From Shimia sp. (GTDB taxonomy: Bacteria; Pseudomonadota; Alphaproteobacteria; Rhodobacterales; Rhodobacteraceae), in contig JAAENN010000167.1 of assembly GCA_024224295.1 (NCBI GenBank), positions 1-46,606 on the forward strand: a DNA stretch of 46,606 nucleotides. The letters run 5' to 3'. This document shows, one piece after another, positions 34,996 to 44,804 of the stretch (position 1 is its first letter; each line of letters starts with the position of its first letter). The translations under genes were made by a program, and so were the position numbers. The notes below the pieces were generated by a model. The model ran no database searches. It saw nothing but the letters and a program-made list of their open reading frames with translations, and was not told where the DNA came from.

Positions 34996-35353
34996 AGAAC
35001 TGTCCGCCTGTTGTTTACCCGCCACAGCGGGCTATTTTCTGCCTACTCAGCACCATTATTAGCAGGCTTTCCAGAATCGTCATCCCAAAAAGCACATTTG
35101 GCCACAAAATATGGGGTAAAAATGTGAAAACTAGCGGCATCTTGCCGAAACCGCCAGATTTTGCGGGGCAAGACAAGTGTCACACAACACTACACAACCA
35201 CCCAAGGCACGCGTGGCGCCGCAGGAGTTCGTTATATTTATGTTTGGAGACCACTGCTCGGCACTCCGGCTCCGCGTATTGATCGCGGTTACCCGGAATC
35301 TAACCAAGGCTTAATCAGAGGTCACCCCCAAAAACGCGTCTGCGTCCCTTTTC
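34996..35353. promoter_or_regulatory. ftsA-ftsZ intergenic leader region (358 bp)
   Basis: This long gap between ftsA and ftsZ (minus strand) presumably holds ftsZ promoters. A CtrA-box-like site, CTAA-N7-TTAA (35300-35314, one mismatch to TTAA-N7-TTAA), lies about 305 bases before the ftsZ start. A small hairpin (CCCGC / GCGGG, 35019-35031) lies just before the ftsZ translation signals. I could not place -35/-10 elements with confidence, and no gene is seen. Confidence 0.4.
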
Positions 35354-36688
35354 TCACCAATTCTCTTTGAACCACCGCACGGCCTTGCCAAATGGCCGTG
35401 TGTTGTAGCGATCCACCGGCAGTTCGAAATCCCACCATTCGTCCTGCGGATGTGTTGCGTAAAGGCACATGCCCACGGTTGCGGCAAAGCCCGGCCCAGT
35501 AGCCGCTTGTGGCAGGCCATGCACCCGCATCGGGCGGCCAAGGCGTACCTGTTGCCCCAAAATCTTTGAAGCCAACCCATCCAATCCTGGAATTTGACTC
35601 CCTCCGCCGGTCAGCACAATCTGCTGACTTGGCAGGTGCTCAAACCCAGCTGCATCAAGACGCGCACGCACTTCTTCGAGAATTTCTTCCACACGCGGAC
35701 GCATGATGCCAATCAGTTCCGCGCGGCTCACTGTGCGGCGGTCATGCTCCCAATCGCCCGTATCACCAGATAGCTCGATCATATCGCGATCATCCATGCC
35801 GGTGGCCACAACGCCGCCATAGAACGTTTTGATCCGCTCCGCTGTAGCAGTTGGCACCTGCAAGCCCATCGATATGTCGCCGGTTACGTGATCGCCGCCC
35901 ATACGCACGGTATCAGCAAAAATCATATGTTTCTTCATGAAGATCGACAGGCTGGTCGCTCCGCCACCCATATCGATGCAGGCTGCTCCGAGCTCTTGCT
36001 CATCTTCCACCAGTGCAGACATTCCAGAAACATACGCCGAAGAGGCAATACCCGCGAGCTCCAAATCACAGCGACGGATGCAATGCACGAGGTTCTGCAC
36101 CGCGGCCTTATCCACAGTCAGCATGTGCATGTCGGTGGTCAGCGTCTGCCCCACCTGCCCGCGCGGATCTCCCAAGCCAGAACGATGGTCCAACGCAAAA
36201 TTCACCGGCTGCGCGTGAAGCACTTCGCGGTCCGCGCCATAATCTGGCACGTCACAGGCCGCCAGCACACGCGCCACATCCTGATCGTTAACGGTGTGGC
36301 CTTCCAGATCAATTTGCCCGTCCAAACCATATGAGCGCGGTTCCGCTCCGGAGAAACAGGCAATCACATGGTCAACACGGATCTTCGCCATCTTCTGTGC
36401 CGCCTGCACCACAGTACGAATGGCGCGCTCGGTCTCCTGCATGGTGTCGATTTCGCCAAACTTCACACCACGCGACATGATGGTGTTGGCACCAATCACA
36501 CGATAGCCGGACTGCCCGGCCATGGAGCCAATACCTTCCACACTCGCCAACCTGTCCGTGCCGTCAAACCGCAAAACCAGACAGGCAATTTTGGACGTCC
36601 CCACATCCAATACTGCGATCACACCACGCTGCATTGCCGCTTTGCGCATCGCGCGCATGGCGCGTTGGCTCTGGTAAAGCTCTGTCAT
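35354..36688 (-). CDS. ftsA: Cell division protein FtsA
   Basis: An actin-like ATPase that tethers FtsZ to the membrane and recruits late division proteins. ATG 36688 overlaps the ftsQ stop (ATGA), giving 444 residues; the longer frame lies within ftsQ. The actin-fold phosphate motifs are VLDVGTSKIACLV and CIDMGGGATSLSIF, and the adenosine motif is VLTGGGSQIPGL. The C-terminus (KAVRWFKENW) is an amphipathic membrane-binding helix. Translationally coupled to ftsQ. Confidence 0.96.
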   Translation of the reverse strand: MTELYQSQRAMRAMRKAAMQRGVIAVLDVGTSKIACLVLRFDGTDRLASVEGIGSMAGQSGYRVIGANTIMSRGVKFGEIDTMQETERAIRTVVQAAQKMAKIRVDHVIACFSGAEPRSYGLDGQIDLEGHTVNDQDVARVLAACDVPDYGADREVLHAQPVNFALDHRSGLGDPRGQVGQTLTTDMHMLTVDKAAVQNLVHCIRRCDLELAGIASSAYVSGMSALVEDEQELGAACIDMGGGATSLSIFMKKHMIFADTVRMGGDHVTGDISMGLQVPTATAERIKTFYGGVVATGMDDRDMIELSGDTGDWEHDRRTVSRAELIGIMRPRVEEILEEVRARLDAAGFEHLPSQQIVLTGGGSQIPGLDGLASKILGQQVRLGRPMRVHGLPQAATGPGFAATVGMCLYATHPQDEWWDFELPVDRYNTRPFGKAVRWFKENW

Positions 36689-37563
36689 TGTCCCACTGTC
36701 CCTGTCGTGCTCTGGCTTGCTTGCCACCAGGCGTCTACGGCCTGTTCTGTTAGTTGTACCGTGGGCCGATGCGCCAAACGCATATCGACCACTTTGATGT
36801 CCCGCTCCAAAAGCTCTTCGGCTTGGCTCAGCGCGACCACTCGGTCCAACGCCTCCACTGCGCCTTGCTCCGGCAGTTTGATCCGTTGCCCGCGATCCAG
36901 CACCAGATCCCAGCGTCTCTCTCCCACGCGCACCAGACCAATCACGCGATCCGACAACGGCGCTGCCGCGGAAAATAGGCGCAGCGCTTCTTGCACATGA
37001 TGCTCTGCGCCCTCGCCCGCGACCAAAGGCATCTGCGCATGAGCGGCTCGAGAGATTGCCGGGCCCGTAACATGGCCTTCCGGGTCGACCAGCGTCAGCC
37101 CCTCATGGGTGCGCCATACCACCACCGGCGTGCGCTCCGCCACGTTCAGTTCCAGGATGCCGCCCGGGCGCACACGTACCGCCACACTGGCGATAGCTGG
37201 CAGCTCTTCCACCCGCTCGCGGATCGCAGGCAGGTCCAAGTCAAAGGAGCTTGCAGGAAAGCTCAGAGATAGAATATCGCGAATATCTTCGGAGATGCTT
37301 TGGGACGCACCATCAACAGTCATGGCAGACACCATGAACTCAGGCCGCGTGGCAATCTCACGGCGCAAATCGTTCACCGCCAGGTTCAAACTCTCGCGCC
37401 GGTCCACGTCTGACAGCCAGATCGTCGCAGCACCAGCCACAACAACAAACGGCACCACCACCCGCAAAAACAGACGAAACAGCGGCGTCAGCATCAACCG
37501 CTCAAAACGATAAGCCCAGCGGGAAGGCGCGTTGTCCCGGCGACCTGCCGTCAACGATCGCAT
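36685..37563 (-). CDS. ftsQ: Cell division protein FtsQ
   Basis: A bitopic inner-membrane protein of the FtsQLB divisome complex, 292 residues from ATG 37563. It has a short basic cytosolic N-terminus, one transmembrane helix (about residues 36-58, [20 protein letters not shown]), then a periplasmic POTRA domain ([20 protein letters not shown]) and beta domain ([15 protein letters not shown]). Its start overlaps the ddl end by 13 bases and its stop overlaps ftsA. The longer frame to 37590 lies inside ddl. Confidence 0.94.
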   Translation of the reverse strand: MRSLTAGRRDNAPSRWAYRFERLMLTPLFRLFLRVVVPFVVVAGAATIWLSDVDRRESLNLAVNDLRREIATRPEFMVSAMTVDGASQSISEDIRDILSLSFPASSFDLDLPAIRERVEELPAIASVAVRVRPGGILELNVAERTPVVVWRTHEGLTLVDPEGHVTGPAISRAAHAQMPLVAGEGAEHHVQEALRLFSAAAPLSDRVIGLVRVGERRWDLVLDRGQRIKLPEQGAVEALDRVVALSQAEELLERDIKVVDMRLAHRPTVQLTEQAVDAWWQASQSTTGTVGQ

Positions 37564-38471
37564 GAGGCGTCCTCCACCATCCAAGCACAAAAGTCAGAGA
37601 AGGACATGCCAATCAATTCGGCCTGCTCGGGGCTCAATGAAGTTGGCGTCATGCCCGGCTGTGTATTCACTTCCAGAATAATTAGACCATCCAGCCCGCG
37701 GCTCTCGTCCCAGCGAAAATCTGTGCGTGACACACCACGACACCCCAAAGCCCTATGCGCACGCACGGCGTAGTCCATGCAGGCATCGTATATCTCTTGC
37801 GGAATGTTCGCCGGCACTTCGTGGCGGGACCCACCTTCAGCGTATTTGGCCTCGTAGTCATACCAGCCATCGGTGATGATGTCGGTCACGCCAAGCGCCC
37901 GGTCGCCCATCACGGTGGTTGTCATCTCACGACCTGGCGCGAAGGTTTCCACCATCACCTCATCCGGCATGGTTTCGGCCAGTTGCGGCGGCGTGTTGGC
38001 CCCTTCGTTGACAATATAGATGCCAACCGAGCTGCCCTCGTTATTGGGTTTCACGACATAAGGCGGTTCCATCACATGGCGCTTGGACACCTCAGCCTTA
38101 TTGGCAATCACGCTCTCCACAACAGGCAAACCAGCTCGTTTGAACACATCTTTTGACCGCTGCTTGTCCATCGCCAATGCCGAAGCCAGCACACCAGAGT
38201 GCGTGTACGGAATACGCAGCCATTCGAGCAGACCTTGCACACAGCCATCTTCGCCCCAACGGCCATGCAGCGCGTTGAAGGCAACATCCGGTTTGATCTC
38301 TTGCAAACGCGCAACCAGATCGGGGCCGGCATCGACCTCAACCACGTCCAATCCTGCGTCCCGAAGGGCAGTGGCGCATTCACGCCCAGAAGACAGAGAC
38401 ACCTCTCGTTCTGCGGAGGGGCCGCCCATCAATACTGCCACTTTGGGGGTTGCCTGCTCTGACAGTCCCAC
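37551..38471 (-). CDS. ddl: D-alanine--D-alanine ligase
   Basis: An ATP-grasp enzyme making the D-Ala-D-Ala dipeptide for peptidoglycan, 306 residues, DdlB type. The start is GTG 38471 with GAGG four bases upstream. Motifs: [29 protein letters not shown] (substrate loop), [12 protein letters not shown] (ATP loop), and [14 protein letters not shown] carrying the metal-binding residues. It overlaps ftsQ and is separated from murB by a 239-bp gap. Confidence 0.96.
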   Translation of the reverse strand: MGLSEQATPKVAVLMGGPSAEREVSLSSGRECATALRDAGLDVVEVDAGPDLVARLQEIKPDVAFNALHGRWGEDGCVQGLLEWLRIPYTHSGVLASALAMDKQRSKDVFKRAGLPVVESVIANKAEVSKRHVMEPPYVVKPNNEGSSVGIYIVNEGANTPPQLAETMPDEVMVETFAPGREMTTTVMGDRALGVTDIITDGWYDYEAKYAEGGSRHEVPANIPQEIYDACMDYAVRAHRALGCRGVSRTDFRWDESRGLDGLIILEVNTQPGMTPTSLSPEQAELIGMSFSDFCAWMVEDASCDR

Positions 38472-38480
38472 TGTGCCTCA

Positions 38481-38681
38481 ATGTCCCGGACCCTTTTTGG
38501 CCCTGTTCTTATACAAGCCCTTTTTGGACTCATTTATCACAGCCACGTTGGGCTGATGTTTTATGCATCAGGCATGGAATGCCTGCTCGGGTGGGCACAT
38601 GGCCCTGCGCTCAATTGGATCTTTGACCCTGAAATCGGGCTTTGCGCCCTTGTTTTATTAGTCTTCTCAGTTCTTGGTTAA
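38481..38681 (+). CDS. Possible small membrane protein antisense to the mur cluster
   Basis: A 66-codon plus-strand frame fills the 239-bp gap between murB and ddl, with two hydrophobic stretches (VLIQALFGLIYHSHVGLMFY and IGLCALVLLVFSVLG). It lacks a recognisable ribosome binding site. The gap may instead be the ddl promoter region; it holds two copies of CCCTTTTTGG (38491-38500, 38518-38527). Doubtful as a gene. Confidence 0.3.
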   Translation: MSRTLFGPVLIQALFGLIYHSHVGLMFYASGMECLLGWAHGPALNWIFDPEIGLCALVLLVFSVLG

Positions 38682-38710
38682 TGACCGCTTAACGGGTCCA
38701 AACTGAGGCT

Positions 38711-39637
38711 TCAATCCGCCGCCGGTTCGCCGACGCGCATGATTTCCCACTGTAGGTCTATTCCGCTGTTTTGGAAAACCCTTTTTCGGACTTCCTCGCC
38801 AAGATTTTCTAAATCTGCGGCAGTTGCGTCACCGGTGTTGATCATGAAGTTGGAATGCATCTCGCTCATCTGCGCACCGCCAACGCGGGCGCCACGCATG
38901 CCGGCATCGTCAATCACCTTCCAGGCCTTCAGATCATGCACGTCATCCGCCTTACCTGTCGAGGAAAACCCGGCAGGATTGCGGAAGGTGCTGCCTGCAC
39001 TGCGGTCTTTGGTTGGCTGAGTGGCATCGCGTTTGGCTAATTGGTCCTCCATGCGCTGCGCCAGCTTTTCAGGATCACCAGAGGGACCTTTTAAAACCGC
39101 TTCAACGATGACCCAGCCCTCTGGCAAATCTGTCTGGCGGTATTGGAATTTCAAATCCTCCGCCGTAAGCGTCACAATCTCCCCTGCCCGGGTCACAGCG
39201 GTGGCCTCGACAAACACATCCGCCGTGTAGCTGCCATAGCAGCCCGCATTCATCCGCACCGCCCCGCCGATGGCACCGGGGATTGTCCGCAAAAAGGTCA
39301 AATCCACGCCCGCCTGGGCCGCTTTACGTGCCACATGCGCGTCCAGTGCCGCCACACCAGCCCGCACGCGGTTGCCGTCTACTTCGATATGGTTGAACCC
39401 ACGCCCCATGCGGATCACCACCGCGCGCAAACCGCCATCACGCACAATCAGATTGGAGCCGACCCCCATCGGGAACACAGCCACCTCTTCAGGCAGAGTT
39501 TTTAGGAACTCGGCCAGATCGCCCACATCCGCAGGCTGAAACAGATAATCCGCCGGACCACCCACACGCAGCCACGTCAACCCCGAGAGCTCTTTGCCTT
39601 CGGTCAATTTTCCACGTGGGGTGGGCAATGTGGTCAT
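38711..39637 (-). CDS. murB: UDP-N-acetylenolpyruvoylglucosamine reductase
   Basis: A FAD-dependent reductase producing UDP-MurNAc, 308 residues, type II MurB. The FAD-binding segment is [17 protein letters not shown] with [31 protein letters not shown] is a conserved loop, and the catalytic Ser is in [13 protein letters not shown]. The C-terminal Glu lies near [18 protein letters not shown] precedes the ATG by about six bases. It lies downstream of the small membrane genes in the mur run. Confidence 0.96.
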   Translation of the reverse strand: MTTLPTPRGKLTEGKELSGLTWLRVGGPADYLFQPADVGDLAEFLKTLPEEVAVFPMGVGSNLIVRDGGLRAVVIRMGRGFNHIEVDGNRVRAGVAALDAHVARKAAQAGVDLTFLRTIPGAIGGAVRMNAGCYGSYTADVFVEATAVTRAGEIVTLTAEDLKFQYRQTDLPEGWVIVEAVLKGPSGDPEKLAQRMEDQLAKRDATQPTKDRSAGSTFRNPAGFSSTGKADDVHDLKAWKVIDDAGMRGARVGGAQMSEMHSNFMINTGDATAADLENLGEEVRKRVFQNSGIDLQWEIMRVGEPAAD

Positions 39638-39714
39638 GAGAGTTCCTTGAAATCAAAATGCCTGTAGCGCACCGATACCGAACCGCCAGTCACACAGCAA
39701 GAGCATGCACTTGG

Positions 39715-40029
39715 TTACTTATGTCCGCGCAGAGCTTTGCCCATGACAAACAACGCCCAGCCAAGAGCCAAGCTGCCGAACGTGCCAATGAATAGCCAAG
39801 GACGGTACCCTTGCAGGACAGTCAGCTCTTCGCGATCCACGTCCGTGGCAAAGACATTCAATGTCACTTCCAATGTCAGAAGCGCTACCACCAAACACAC
39901 AATCAACAGGCTCGCCCGCATCATCAGGTCGCGGCGCAACTTGTAACCAGTGATCAGCCCGTAAAGCGGTAGGATCAGCGTCGCAAACCAGATCAGCGCA
40001 TTCAACGCGAGGGTAAAATCAAGGATCAC
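39715..40029 (-). CDS. Small membrane protein in the mur cluster
   Basis: A 104-residue protein with three predicted transmembrane helices (LIWFATLILPLYGLITGY, ASLLIVCLVVALLTLEVTL and WLFIGTFGSLALGWALFVMG). No known family is recognised. Its start overlaps the end of the upstream 88-residue gene by 11 bases, so it belongs to the same operon, and it lies 78 bp before murB. A cell-envelope role is suggested only by location. Confidence 0.7.
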   Translation of the reverse strand: MILDFTLALNALIWFATLILPLYGLITGYKLRRDLMMRASLLIVCLVVALLTLEVTLNVFATDVDREELTVLQGYRPWLFIGTFGSLALGWALFVMGKALRGHK

Positions 40030-40285
40030 TTGGAGTCTCCATCCCAGTCACACGTTTGATCCAGCGCCACAGATAAATCACCGGCCAGCGCATGATCCAC
40101 GCGCCCATGCACAACAACACCAGCGCCAGCCAAATGCTGTTTTGAATGGCCACACCTATCAGAATCGGAACGCCAATCGCGATCATCACATAGGCAAATT
40201 TCCAATGGTGATCTTTTGACGGGAACATTGCACGCAGATTGGCCAAAACAAGCCATATGAACGCGGCTGTGACAGAAATTGTCAC
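40019..40285 (-). CDS. DUF2484-like small membrane protein, second copy
   Basis: An 88-residue protein with GTG start, its start codon overlapping the stop of the upstream DUF2484 gene (GTGA). It has three hydrophobic stretches and aligns by eye with that neighbour: an N-terminal W, a central P, a shared LIGV and an RxPxxYxxR-like C-terminal pattern (RWPVIYLWRW against RRPLMYFGRK). This suggests tandem duplication. Function is unknown. Confidence 0.7.
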   Translation of the reverse strand: MTISVTAAFIWLVLANLRAMFPSKDHHWKFAYVMIAIGVPILIGVAIQNSIWLALVLLCMGAWIMRWPVIYLWRWIKRVTGMETPSDP

Positions 40286-40551
40286 GTATCACTCTCCGGC
40301 TCATGGCGCTCGACGGGCAAGCCAAGTGCCTTGCGACCAAAATACATAAGCGGGCGGCGAAACATCGACACAAACCCAAAAAGCGCGGCAAATCCCAGCA
40401 AGGCGCCGTGCTCATAAAAGATCACACCAATCAGCGCTGGCGCGGCAATCAGCAGGGCCACGCCTGGCACATATTGCTTACGCATTGGCAAAGCCGCCAC
40501 AAGCGCAGAGGCCAGCACCCAAAAGCAGGCAAGGATCAAAGAAAGGCTCAC
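40282..40551 (-). CDS. DUF2484 family membrane protein
   Basis: An 89-residue membrane protein starting at GTG 40551 with GGGA about seven bases upstream. The N-terminus VSLSLILACFWVLASALVAA and the following LPMRKQYVPGVALL are characteristic of DUF2484, a family I know from Rhodobacterales mur clusters. The in-frame extension to 40761 overlaps the neighbouring gene and is rejected. Function is unknown. Confidence 0.8.
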   Translation of the reverse strand: MSLSLILACFWVLASALVAALPMRKQYVPGVALLIAAPALIGVIFYEHGALLGFAALFGFVSMFRRPLMYFGRKALGLPVERHEPESDT

Positions 40552-40633
40552 GTCGCTTATCCCGTCTTGGTTAACCACGCGCAGTCTACTCAGCTCTTCG
40601 CTGAGGACAAGTAACCAAAGCTCGTAAGTCGCT

Positions 40634-40948
40634 TTATCGTTTGAACCTGCGCAGCACCATGATCCCGCACACCAAAAGCAAAGCGACAGCAGTTGACCAA
40701 ACAGCGAAATCCAAAAACACTGACAGGGCGCGCGAATGCCCGCCATCGACCCGACCACCAACGCCGGCCACTGACACCATAAAGTTCGTCAGCCACGCGC
40801 ATCCAGGCAGAAAGGCAGCACAAGCGAAGGCCAACCAGTACCGGCGGCGAAAGGCAAGCCACACGCTCAGCGGGATGGTCAGCCAAACCACACCAAACGA
40901 AAGCCAAAACACCGGCTCGACGCTCCAATGCAGAGCGTCGGCTTTCAT
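40634..40948 (-). CDS. Small membrane protein directly after murC
   Basis: A 104-residue protein. ATG 40948 overlaps the murC stop by one base (TAATG), so translation is probably coupled. It has three hydrophobic segments (PVFWLSFGVVWLTIPLSVWL, WLAFACAAFLPGCAWLTNF and LDFAVWSTAVALLLVCGIMV) and a basic C-terminus (LRRFKR). The family is not recognised; an envelope role is suggested by context only. Confidence 0.68.
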   Translation of the reverse strand: MKADALHWSVEPVFWLSFGVVWLTIPLSVWLAFRRRYWLAFACAAFLPGCAWLTNFMVSVAGVGGRVDGGHSRALSVFLDFAVWSTAVALLLVCGIMVLRRFKR

Positions 40949-42354
40949 TAACCCAGATGCCCTGGTAACGCGTTTGCCCAGGCGCTGATGGAGCCTGCCC
41001 CGAGGCAAACCACGATATCACCTGGCTTTGCGGTCTCTTTCACCAGCGCCACAAGATCACCCTCGTCGCCAATCGCCATCGCATGGCGGTGCCCGTGTGC
41101 AACCAACCCGTTGATCAGGTCATCGCGGCTGGCGCCTTCAATCGGTTCTTCGCCAGCGGCAAAGACATCAGCAATGCCAACAACATCCGCCTCATTGAAG
41201 CAGGTGCAGAAATCCTCAAACAGAGAGTGCAAGCGCGAGTAACGGTGTGGCTGATGCACAGCAATCACGCGCCCACCGCTGTCGCCCAAGGCTTGACGCG
41301 CAGCTTTCAGCACGGCGGCAATTTCCACAGGATGGTGGCCATAATCGTCAATAACAGGCACGCCCCCCATAACTTCGCCCACCTTGGTGAAGCGACGGTT
41401 CACCCCACCAAAGCCAGCAAGACCAGCGCGAATTTCATCAAGTTTCATCCCCAGATGCCGCGAAATCGCCACCGCAGATAGCGCGTTGGAGACGTTGTGA
41501 TCGCCGGGCATCGGCAAAGTGCAGCCTTTAATCACCGCGTCCTCGCCCTGCAACTGAATGTCAAAATGCGCCACGCCGGCTTTATAGGACAGGTTAACCG
41601 CCCGCACATCTGCTTGGGCATTAAATCCAAATGTCACCACGCGGCGATCGGTGATCTTGCCCACCAATGTCTGCACATCCGGATCATCGGTGCAGCATAC
41701 CGCCAAGCCGTAAAAGGGAATGTTAGACACAAAGTCATAGAAACCCTGATGAAGCGCCTCTTCGGTGCCCCAATGCTCCATGTGTTCCGGATCGATATTG
41801 GTCACAATCGCAATGGTTGCGGGCAAACGATTAAACGTACCGTCACTTTCGTCCGCCTCCACAACCATCCACTCGCCCTCGCCCACGCGCGCGTTAGAGC
41901 CATAGGCGTGAATGATACCGCCGTTGATGACGGTCGGATCAAACTTGCCATGATCAAGAAGGGCCGCCACCATCGTTGTGGTGGTGGTTTTGCCATGGGT
42001 ACCCGCAACCGCAATGTTGGATTTCAAGCGCATCAGCTCCGCCAGCATCTCTGCGCGACGCACCACCGGCAAACCTTTTAATCGCGCCTCGTCCAACTCG
42101 GGATTTCCTGGTTTGATGGCGGAAGAAATCACCACCACTTCAGCGTTCGCAAGGTTCTCTGCACGTTGGCCTTCAAAAATGGACGCCCCCATGTCCGCCA
42201 ACCGCTTGGTGATCTTGGTCGACTTCAAGTCCGATCCCTGCACGGTGTAGCCGTGGTTTAGCAGCACTTCGGCGATGCCGGACATCCCAATGCCGCCAAT
42301 GCCTACAAAGTGGATGGCGCCCACGTCACCGGGAAGTTTGGTTGCTGCATTCAT
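40948..42354 (-). CDS. murC: UDP-N-acetylmuramate--L-alanine ligase
   Basis: An ATP-dependent Mur ligase adding L-Ala to UDP-MurNAc, 468 residues from ATG 42354, which lies one base after the murG stop codon. Motifs: [16 protein letters not shown] (UDP-binding), [14 protein letters not shown] (P-loop), [11 protein letters not shown], and [11 protein letters not shown]. The C-terminal domain holds [10 protein letters not shown] and [12 protein letters not shown]. The start upstream of 42354 lies in murG and is rejected. Confidence 0.97.
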   Translation of the reverse strand: MNAATKLPGDVGAIHFVGIGGIGMSGIAEVLLNHGYTVQGSDLKSTKITKRLADMGASIFEGQRAENLANAEVVVISSAIKPGNPELDEARLKGLPVVRRAEMLAELMRLKSNIAVAGTHGKTTTTTMVAALLDHGKFDPTVINGGIIHAYGSNARVGEGEWMVVEADESDGTFNRLPATIAIVTNIDPEHMEHWGTEEALHQGFYDFVSNIPFYGLAVCCTDDPDVQTLVGKITDRRVVTFGFNAQADVRAVNLSYKAGVAHFDIQLQGEDAVIKGCTLPMPGDHNVSNALSAVAISRHLGMKLDEIRAGLAGFGGVNRRFTKVGEVMGGVPVIDDYGHHPVEIAAVLKAARQALGDSGGRVIAVHQPHRYSRLHSLFEDFCTCFNEADVVGIADVFAAGEEPIEGASRDDLINGLVAHGHRHAMAIGDEGDLVALVKETAKPGDIVVCLGAGSISAWANALPGHLG

Positions 42355-42355
42355 T

Positions 42356-43453
42356 TTATTGGTCCTTCTTCGCCAATTCTTCGACCAGCGCCACAAGGGT
42401 CTCGGTCGCTTCCGGCTTGCCTGCCGACAAAGCAGCGGTCGCCATTTGGCTGGCCCCGGCTGCGTTGGACAGGATGGTTGTCATGTTTTCTGTGAGCGTT
42501 GTTTCGGTGAGCAGGCCTTCGGGGATCACAATCGCCCCACCTGCCTCGGCCAGCCCGCGTGCATTGGCGGTCTGGTGATCTCCTGCAGCGGCCGCAAAAG
42601 GCACCAATATGGCGGGTCGACCGACGATGCTGATATCTGCCACCGAACTGGCACCGGAGCGCGAAATCACCAGTTGGGCCTCGCTCATCCGTGCGGGCAC
42701 ATCCTGAAAGAACGGCTGCACATCAGCTGCAATGCCGTGATCTTCATAAAACGCGGTCACACGGTCCAAATCTTCGTCCCGCGCTTGATGGCTCACCCGT
42801 AGGTTTTGCAAAATGTCTGGCGACAAATGCGCGATTGCAGCAGGAACGATGTCGCTCAAAATACGCGCGCCTTGGGACCCGCCAATCACCAGCAGCGACA
42901 TTGGGTAGTCCCCGGGTGCAATATACCCTGCCCCGGCCCGATCCATCACCGCCTTACGTACCGGATTGCCCACCGGCACGCCCTCCACGCCCTCAGGCAA
43001 CGTGGTCGGCCAGGTGCCACAGGCCACAACGTCCACCTTCTTGGCAAAGACCTGATTAACCCTGCCCAAGATGCCGTTCTGCTCATGGATCATACGTGGC
43101 AGCTTCATCATCCACGCCGCGCCCATCGCAGGAATAGTTGGATAGCCCCCAAAGCCTACAACAACGTCCGGACGGTCCTTACGCATCTTGGATATGGCGC
43201 CCAGCACGCCGCCAATAATCTTGAACGGCACCGCCAGCTTTGCCAACGCCCCGCCGCGGGCAAAGGTCGCCGAGCTCATTTCTTCGATCTCAACCGTATG
43301 CGGAAACCCACCAGTGTAGCGCGCACCACGCGCGTCGGTGGACAGCTTCACCCGCCAGCCTTTGCGCAGCATGACCTCGGCCAGCGCCTGCGCAGGAAAC
43401 ATATGGCCGCCGGTCCCCCCAGCAGCGATCACTAAAAGAGGCTGTTTGCTCAT
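42356..43453 (-). CDS. murG: Undecaprenyl-PP-MurNAc-pentapeptide GlcNAc transferase
   Basis: A GT28 glycosyltransferase that converts lipid I to lipid II at the inner face of the membrane, 365 residues. ATG 43453 is preferred to a GTG three codons upstream. Glycine-rich loops are [19 protein letters not shown] and [13 protein letters not shown]. The UDP-GlcNAc site includes [13 protein letters not shown]. It follows ftsW by 12 bp and is tightly linked to murC. Confidence 0.97.
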   Translation of the reverse strand: MSKQPLLVIAAGGTGGHMFPAQALAEVMLRKGWRVKLSTDARGARYTGGFPHTVEIEEMSSATFARGGALAKLAVPFKIIGGVLGAISKMRKDRPDVVVGFGGYPTIPAMGAAWMMKLPRMIHEQNGILGRVNQVFAKKVDVVACGTWPTTLPEGVEGVPVGNPVRKAVMDRAGAGYIAPGDYPMSLLVIGGSQGARILSDIVPAAIAHLSPDILQNLRVSHQARDEDLDRVTAFYEDHGIAADVQPFFQDVPARMSEAQLVISRSGASSVADISIVGRPAILVPFAAAAGDHQTANARGLAEAGGAIVIPEGLLTETTLTENMTTILSNAAGASQMATAALSAGKPEATETLVALVEELAKKDQ

Positions 43454-43465
43454 CGCACCCACCTA

Positions 43466-44632
43466 TTAACGGGTTTGACCCCGTAGAATATCACTGATTT
43501 CGCCCTGTGGGCGGCTGCGGGTAAACGCCAAAATCATGCCAACTGCAATCCCCCCCGCAATCAGGGAGGAGCCGCCGTAGCTGACAAATGGCAAAGTCAT
43601 GCCTTTAGAAGGCAGTAGCCGCACTGCGACCCCCATATTGACCAGCGCTTGTACGCCGAAGATCGCTACGAGCCCGGTGCCCGCGAGGCGAATGAACGGG
43701 TCTCGCTCACGCATGAGTCGGAAATAGGAGCGCAAGACGATGGTCGCGTAGAGGATCATAATAGCAAAGACGAGAACAAGGCCGTATTCCTCAGCGGCCA
43801 CTGAAATGATAAAATCCGTATGCGCATCAGGCAGCGACCACTTCACTTGGCCCTCGCCCACGCCAACGCCAAACAGGCCACCCTCACGGATGGCCTCGGT
43901 CGCGTAGCCGATTTGAGTGGTCGGATCGACAGAGCGGTCCAAAAAACCATCAATCCGACGCGCAAAGTGCTCGGAGTTGTTATATGCAAAGTTGGCCACA
44001 GGAATGAGCGACAGACAAATCCCGCCAATCAGCAACATCGGTGCGCCAGAGACAAAATACATCACGCTCCAGCCAAACAAGATCAGGCAAGCCTGCCCAA
44101 AGTCTGGCTGCATGGCGAGCATGAGAACTATGGACATCATCAATAGGAAGGACCAGCGCCGTCCCGGAGGTCCGTTGATCTCTTCATTGGCGGCCATCAG
44201 CCAAGCAGACACCACCACAAATCCGGGCTTAAGGAACTCAGACGGTTGCAGCGAAGCAAAGCCCAGCGAATACCAACGGGTGGCACCTTTGCCAAAGTCG
44301 GTACCGAAGATCGGTAGCAACGCCATCGCCACCATGGACACCACAAATCCCATTACCGCCAGCCGACGCACCAACTGTGGCGACATCATGGAGGTAAGCA
44401 CCATGGCCAGCAAGGCCGCACCACCAAACACCACCTGTCGCTGCACATAGTGAAACGGTGCAAAACCGTTTTTGGCCGCCAAAGGAGGACTCGCCGCCAT
44501 GCCCAGCATCACGCCAATCAAAAACAACATCACAATGGACGCCATCGTCCATTTGTCTAAGGTTTGCCACCACTTGGGGAGCACGGGCTCACGCGCCTGC
44601 GAAGGCAACGCGCCATACACCATCTCTGTCAT
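43466..44632 (-). CDS. ftsW: Peptidoglycan glycosyltransferase / division protein FtsW
   Basis: A SEDS-family inner-membrane protein that polymerises septal peptidoglycan with its partner FtsI. The 388 residues contain about ten transmembrane helices. The conserved loop (RIDGFLDRSVDPTTQIGYAT) and the C-terminal LLPSKGMTLPFVSYGGSSL, the FtsW signature, are present. It is the first gene of the minus-strand run here and diverges from the flavoprotein gene. A candidate promoter lies upstream. Confidence 0.96.
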   Translation of the reverse strand: MTEMVYGALPSQAREPVLPKWWQTLDKWTMASIVMLFLIGVMLGMAASPPLAAKNGFAPFHYVQRQVVFGGAALLAMVLTSMMSPQLVRRLAVMGFVVSMVAMALLPIFGTDFGKGATRWYSLGFASLQPSEFLKPGFVVVSAWLMAANEEINGPPGRRWSFLLMMSIVLMLAMQPDFGQACLILFGWSVMYFVSGAPMLLIGGICLSLIPVANFAYNNSEHFARRIDGFLDRSVDPTTQIGYATEAIREGGLFGVGVGEGQVKWSLPDAHTDFIISVAAEEYGLVLVFAIMILYATIVLRSYFRLMRERDPFIRLAGTGLVAIFGVQALVNMGVAVRLLPSKGMTLPFVSYGGSSLIAGGIAVGMILAFTRSRPQGEISDILRGQTR

Positions 44633-44691
44633 CGGGAACCGCCGATCTCTGCCTCAAAACGCCCGTTTTCCGGGTCTGTGAACAAACTGTA

Positions 44692-44719
44692 GCACCCAAA
44701 CCCCTTTATGGAAAGTCAA
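44692..44719 (-). promoter_or_regulatory. Candidate promoter for ftsW-murG-murC
   Basis: On the minus strand, TTGACT (44719-44714) is a near-consensus -35 element. A TGCTAC/TACAGT stretch lies about 19-21 bases further on and could be the -10, though the spacing is longer than ideal. It is about 80 bases before the ftsW start in the divergent spacer. Confidence 0.4.
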
Positions 44720-44804
44720 GAGAACCATCGGCGGCACATTCGCGCTCACGCATCTTCCCGCCTCACCCCTTGACGCAGCCCACCACATCGGGCACCCCGC
44801 GCTC

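Noticed and set aside
34180-35127. 315-residue frame antisense to ftsZ
   Set aside because: Antisense shadow of a highly conserved gene, with no domain motif.
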